NCBI GenBank assembly: GCA_964006375.1
Contig: OZ023267.1
Coordinates: forward strand, 82,648,906 to 82,712,905
Length of the DNA stretch: 64,000 nucleotides
Direction of reading: 5' to 3'
Origin: Tillus elongatus
Lineage: Eukaryota > Arthropoda > Insecta > Coleoptera > Cleridae
Part shown: positions 59,788-64,000 of the stretch, one piece after another
Layout of the letters: every line of letters begins with the position of its first letter
Numbering within the stretch: the stretch's first letter is position 1
Program-made: the position numbers and the translations under genes
The notes under the pieces: model-generated
Database searches by the model: none
Told to the model about the DNA's origin: nothing
What the model saw: the letters and a program-made list of their open reading frames with translations, nothing else

Positions 59788-60032
59788 TGCTCAAGGGTTA
59801 TCCTGTAGCTCCTTTTCTCGGTTGTTGACGCTTGATGACACCTGTCACAGCTATCCAACTGTTGGTTGTACTTGCACCTTCGTTAACTGTTGTTGCCAAC
59901 TGTTACAGGAGTGCCAATGTCGTAACTGCTTCTCGTGGCTGTTGTAGGCACCGAGGGAAGTTTTCAGGATGGGAATGTACAGGATTGGACTTGGGGAGAT
60001 TGAGCATAGGGATCAAACAATATCAGAACACA
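59788..60032. repeat. Direct repeat (LTR-like), right copy, 245 bp
   Basis: Partner of 56730-56973. Preceded by GGAAGTGAAG. No target duplication is evident between the outer flanks. Confidence 0.8.
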
Positions 60033-60232
60033 ATAGAAATAATGTGGTAAATTGTTACAGTAGTTCTTCTAACAAACCTTTTTTGGCTTATTATTTTCTT
60101 GGATTCTATCTTAACATATATTCTGTGGACTGTACCACCAATAACTAAATATATTGACCCAGTCCCATCCCATCCAAAAATGAAAGTTATCAATGCAGAT
60201 ATGTGTTTTTAAATAAGTTTTAATAATTTTAG

Positions 60233-60469
60233 GGAGTGAAGCTTTTAAAGAGACTTTGACATCATTGAAGGGAAAAGTCCAGGATGTTTTGGATGAAGCA
60301 GGTAAAACAGAAATAGCAAAAAAGGCAAGTAAGATCTCAGAGGAAATAGGAAAAACAACCTCAACAATTAGTGAAAAAGCTCAAGAAATTGGTAAAACAG
60401 GAGCGTTTCAAACTATTTCTCAGGCTACTAAAGCTGTTAAAAATGAAATTGAGACTACAAGTATGCAGG
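60233..60469 (+). CDS. TIM44: TIM44 exon 3
   Basis: Acceptor TAATTTTAG, then GGAGTGAAGC; with the G carried from exon 2 this reads GSEAFKETLTSLKGKVQDVL. It continues SEEIGKTTSTISEKAQEIGK and TISQATKAVKNEIETT, the charged helical middle region that binds Hsp70 and the membrane. Donor GTAGGT at 60470, phase 1. Residues 87-166. Confidence 0.85.
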
Positions 60470-61205
60470 GTAGGTGACTTTATAGGTCTGTTAATACATT
60501 TTGGATTTATAATTTTAATTTAGGCACAATGAATCTTCTGAAGTGTGGAAGTTTTTCTATATTTGGTATCCGTTTTTTGTTTGAGTTTGGTCAATAGGTT
60601 CATTCAAATTTAAAATCTACTACTACAAAGCTCTTGCTAACTGTATTTTCTTGTTTTGTCTCCAAGCTATTTACAGTGTGTAATCCTCTATATGAATTAA
60701 AAGTAATGTCAGCCTTGTTAAGCAATACATAAGAATTATCTTATAAATGTTTTTACTCATAAGAAGCATACTGTTTGTATGATCTACCAGGTTGTGTGGA
60801 AAACTACAGACTATTAAAAAGTCAAAAGAAAAATAGGTGTTCAGAGGATGAATTAAGTTTATATTATCATTTTAATTGGCAAAATGCTTGTAAGATAGTT
60901 TGTCCAGATTTTAAAATATTACCTCAAATGAATAGAAAGAGCAGTGCATGGAGAACATAATTTGCTAGAGGTGGACTTGCCTAAGGAACCTGTTTAAATT
61001 ATGCTCTCTATATATGACTTACTCTGTTTATTCAGTCTAAAGCTCGAGTCTGGACCCATCAAGATGTAAGTATCATTGTAGTGGGAACGATTTCTATATT
61101 TCTGACTGTAATAATATAACTAGCCTACTATTGTATTTATTAACACATATTTATGTAAGTTATCTAGTATTTTTACTGTTCCATGCAATATAACTGTTTT
61201 TACAG
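60470..61205 (+). other. TIM44: TIM44 intron 3 (736 bp)
   Basis: GTAGGT donor, TTTTTACAG acceptor. Contains an unassigned open stretch (60775-60960, with SEDELSLYYHFNWQNACKI) in no relation to TIM44. Confidence 0.8.
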
Positions 61206-61966
61206 GCAGGGTTTATGTGAGTCCAATAAAGTTAAGAAAAAGAACAGAAACAACTGGTGTACAAAATCAAAAGTATTATGCACCAGACACTGAAAGCACT
61301 GGGGTAGAGTTACATAAAGATTCGAAATTTTATCAGTCATGGCAAAGTTTCAAGGAAAACAATCCATATGTTCATAAAGTTATTGATTGGAAGCTGAAAT
61401 ATGATGAAAGCAATAATCCAGTCATTAAGGCATCAAGGCTGTTAACGGATAAAATTACTGACATAATGGGTGGGTTATTTCAGAAAACTGAGCTTTCAGA
61501 AACACTCACAGAAATTTGCAAGATAGATAACACATTTGAAACAAAAAGGTTTTTAAAACAGTGTGAATCAGACATTATACCAAATGTATTAGAAGCAATG
61601 ACAAAAGGCGATTTAGAAATATTAAAAGATTGGTGTTTTGAAGGACCATATAACTTATTTGCAGTTCCTATCAAAGAAGCATATAAGAAGGGATATCAAA
61701 TTGAATCCAAAATACTTGATGTAGATAATGTCGATCTAGTGATGGGAAAAGTCATGGATCAGGGTCCAGTGTTAATAATATCATTTACATCTCAACAAGT
61801 TATGTGTGTTAAAGATTCTAATGGTAATGTTGTAGAAGGGGATCCAGATAAAATTATGAGGGTGAACTATGTTTGGGTGTTGTGTAGAGATCCCACAGAA
61901 CCAGATCCAAGAGCAGCTTGGAAGTTAATAGATCTGTCAGCAAGCAGCACAGAACAACTTGTTTAA
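61206..61966 (+). CDS. TIM44: TIM44 exon 4 (Tim44 domain, stop)
   Basis: TIM44 is the peripheral inner-membrane protein on the matrix side that links the TIM23 channel to mtHsp70 in the presequence import motor. This exon gives residues 166-418. A linker (VSPIKLRKRTETTG) is followed by the conserved HKDSKFYQSWQSFKENNP and MKYDES-like LKYDESNNPVIKASRLLTDK. Then comes the C-terminal NTF2-like domain: KRFLKQCESDIIPNVLEAM, LKDWCFEGPY, ILDVDNVDLVMGK, VVEGDPDKIMRVNYVW, and the family-typical end AAWKLIDLSASSTEQLV. Four exons total 1257 nt (418 aa), close to animal orthologues. Start of exon 4 chosen because the acceptor 4 bases downstream would give an immediate stop. Confidence 0.95.
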
Positions 61967-62035
61967 ATTGTGATACATGAAAAGTAAGAAATTAAGATGT
62001 GAAAATTGTTTTCTTTATAAATTAGAAATAGTGTA

Positions 62036-62041
62036 AATAAA
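62036..62041 (+). terminator. TIM44: TIM44 polyadenylation signal
   Basis: AATAAA 70 bases after the stop codon, the first canonical signal downstream. Confidence 0.65.
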
Positions 62042-62599
62042 CTAAGTTGTATAAAAAGTTTTTGTATATAAATGATGGTTCTATCTTGTGTAAATAATAT
62101 ATATTTTTTAATTTTCACAAGACAGTTTTCTCAAGATAATAATACGTTTGATATTAGACTGTATTAGGATTCTTGAATTTTCTTTTGTCATTTGATATGT
62201 GATAAAAATAAGATTAAATAAATACCAGTTAAGATACTACCAAATTATAGTTGTAAATTCAAATAATGTTTCAGAAGAATTTTATGTCATGCATAGGAAC
62301 AGTGAAATTTTTTTTTAACTAGCAAACATGATGCCAGTGAATAGCTCAGCTGTGCTTTGCGTAAAATTAAGATTTATAGTTGTAAATGTATGCCCGTGCT
62401 GGGAGATTTTGACCTTCGTAAGACATAGACTAATTTCACTTGCCTTAGAGCTAATACACATTTTCGTATTTACCATGGCAGGGACAAGTAGTATTTTAGA
62501 TGGCGATTTAACGACGTATTATTCTACAAATGTATGGTTAACACTTTATGTCTTAACATTCTTCCAGATATGGAGGACTAGGATCAAAGTAAAACCACC
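62042..62599. other. Intergenic AT-rich stretch
   Basis: The ORF at 62328-62606 has no recognised motif and runs into the LINE remnant. Confidence 0.4.
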
Positions 62600-63366
62600 C
62601 TATTGAGGGCAGATTACGGCTGGTATATAGACAGCTCTAAAACCGAGTAAGGGGTAGGAGCTGGTGCATATGGGGGCAGCTCTGAGGCTAGAATGTCATG
62701 TAGCCTTGGCAAATGTGCAACCATATACTAGGTAGAAATACATGCCATCGGGATGTGTGCTATAAAGCAGCTCCAACTGTTACTCAGAAACGGTTTGGAG
62801 TTGCAAGACTGCCCTAGACAATCTGGGCAGCCGCAATAATGTGACTGGTCTGGATACCAGGACAGTCGGGCCTTGATGGAATAGAAGCAGGTGACGCTCT
62901 AGCAAAAACAAAGTTCTGCCAGACAAGAACCTGTATTGGCATATCTTTATACACAGCAAAAACTCGTTGCAGACCTGAATGGAAGCAAAGACATTTGAAC
63001 AATGGCAAAATATACTGGGATTAACCTACTCTAAGGCCTTTATAAAGGGCCTCTCACAAACTAGGGCTACAAAATATCTGAGAGTTGAAGAGGCAACAAC
63101 AGGCTCTAGTCAACCTGTCGCTGTGTCACCACCTGAACAGTGTTGATTTGGGTACGACACCGAGTGCAGCTTCTGTATGGAAAGTGGTAAAATAGCATAG
63201 CATGTGCTATGTTCCTGTCTGGCAGTTGACAGAATCACTTACCTGCTCTTTGACAAGATTCAGCTTGGATCAGGAGATCTGAACCAACTTTCACACTAAA
63301 AAGTTATCGACTTCTATAAGAAGCTGGATTTCATGGGTGAAATAAAAATAATTAAGCATGAATCAT
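62600..63366 (+). pseudogene. LINE RNase H and C-terminal remnant
   Basis: Pieces in several frames: YIDSSKTE and GVGAGAYGGSSEARMSCSLG (first RNase H strand and Asp), VEIHAIGMCAIKQL (Glu motif), then a decayed spacer, ATTPSAA-like text and a C-terminal DKIQLGSGDLNQL, FYKKLDFMGEIKIIKHES and a stop. The layout matches RNase H-bearing LINEs related to, but clearly different from, LINE-A. Stops throughout. Confidence 0.55.
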
Positions 63367-64000
63367 AGTAAACCTAAGGTCACAGGGGTGGTATGACCTG
63401 AGATGCTATAAGCCGTTGAAAAGATAAAGAATTTATTCCAAATTAAACAGCAATTGGGATTTTACATAAAACATTACATTCTTTCAGCTCTCGCATAGAT
63501 AACAAATCTGCTACAAAACACCAAAAAAAAATGTCGCCAGTAAATTTTTGATAAATTTTTCAGGCTGGCTTATTTAATCTAATTTGAAAATATTTTAAGA
63601 CATATCTCAATATCAACAGACAGAATTTTTATAGTTTCCGTATCATACTTTGTTCTCAGACTTGAATTCTTCAGGTTGAAATTTAAGACTATTTCCTTTA
63701 AGTAATATGCCCTGAAAGAAGTTTTCTTTTAGTAAAAATTATGTAATCAAAATGTGTAGTTTTAAGTCCTTTGATATTTATTATCAGAATAAGAATACAT
63801 GGTCAGTAAAATTAAGCACCTTAAGCTTACGGCCAAAAATCCTGAGGGTTCTTTTGGATTATGTTTATCCCCACCCCCTGAATATCATATTATAAGTGAG
63901 ACAGTTATGTAAGTGGTAGTAATTCACATACAGAAATTACCTGTTGCTAAAGAGCTTGTAGTTTCTCTTAGAAGAATATTAAAATATTTTCCTGTTTTCC
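63367..64000. other. Possible LINE 3' UTR and AT-rich sequence
   Basis: The first 50 bases (CACAGGGGTGGTATGACCTG) look like an element 3' UTR; the rest is unrecognised. Confidence 0.4.

Larger units (their letters stand above)
43171..60232 (+). other. TIM44: TIM44 intron 2, 17.1 kb, filled with mobile elements
   Basis: Donor GTAAAA at 43171, acceptor TAATTTTAG ending 60232. Nearly all identifiable content is transposon: LINE-A copies, RTE, fold-back, a GC-rich island and 245 bp direct repeats. The recognisable LINE coding runs antisense to TIM44. The other introns visible are 60 bp and 736 bp, so the size is due to insertion. Confidence 0.8.

Noticed and set aside
60775..60960. 61-codon open stretch inside TIM44 intron 3, considered as an extra exon
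   Set aside because: Exons 3 and 4 join in frame and keep TIM44 alignment without it; no good splice sites surround it.
61206..61210. Alternative acceptor 4 bases downstream (GCAG) for TIM44 exon 4
   Set aside because: It would shift the frame and give a stop within three codons.

Overview
This is an AT-rich, repeat-dominated stretch of an arthropod genome, most probably an insect. The reasons are spliced genes with GT-AG introns, no bacterial-type gene packing, and the mix of transposon families (R1/LOA/I-type, RTE, Jockey/CR1 and Penelope retroelements, Ty3/Gypsy, hAT, Tigger/pogo and IS630-like transposases). The order cannot be fixed from the sequence alone. No bacterial genes, rRNA, tRNA or CRISPR array were seen.

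The only clear host gene is TIM44, the mitochondrial inner-membrane import motor anchor, on the + strand from 42852 to 61966. It has four exons (42852-42908, 42969-43170, 60233-60469, 61206-61966). They join in frame to a 418-residue protein that ends in a complete Tim44 domain. Its second intron is about 17 kb and is packed with nested retroelements.

Layout. 1-1732: 5' end of a minus-strand Ty3/Gypsy element (LTR, primer binding site, open Gag). 2890-9965: decayed RTE, hAT and LINE pieces among AT-rich filler. 10301-16576: a giant inverted repeat with arms of about 2.6 kb; each arm holds Penelope reverse transcriptase remnants and an almost identical 90-codon Cys/His ORF. 17085-21900: more Penelope pieces (N-terminal part, RT thumb, GIY-YIG endonuclease) and a 2.2 kb Tigger/pogo transposon with terminal inverted repeats. 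22702-24912: a fold-back element and an IS630-like transposon split by a LINE fragment flanked by 96 bp duplications. 25518-42120: dispersed repeats, chiefly a family with a palindromic end, a microsatellite slot usually filled by (TA)n, and an opposite end carrying short inverted repeats. A 402 bp tandem duplication, two LINE fragments and a second IS630-like fragment also lie here.

42852-62041 is TIM44. Its intron 2 holds: a 5'-truncated LINE itself interrupted by an RTE fragment (8 bp target duplication) and a 378 bp fold-back element; two near-full-length copies of the same LINE joined head to tail on the minus strand; a GC-richer island with an unrecognised 153-codon ORF and an ISXO2-like transposase piece; and a 3.3 kb segment bounded by 245 bp direct repeats that contains three separate tandem duplications. 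Downstream of TIM44 lies a decayed LINE RNase H region.

No intact autonomous element is visible, although the Gag at the left edge is open as far as it can be read. The best leads for something undescribed are the inverted-repeat unit with its conserved 90-codon ORF, the hairpin/microsatellite family, and the GC-rich island at 55.3-56.7 kb. For plain filler only the absence of recognised content is reported. LINE-A, TIR-M and HM below are labels used only in this annotation.
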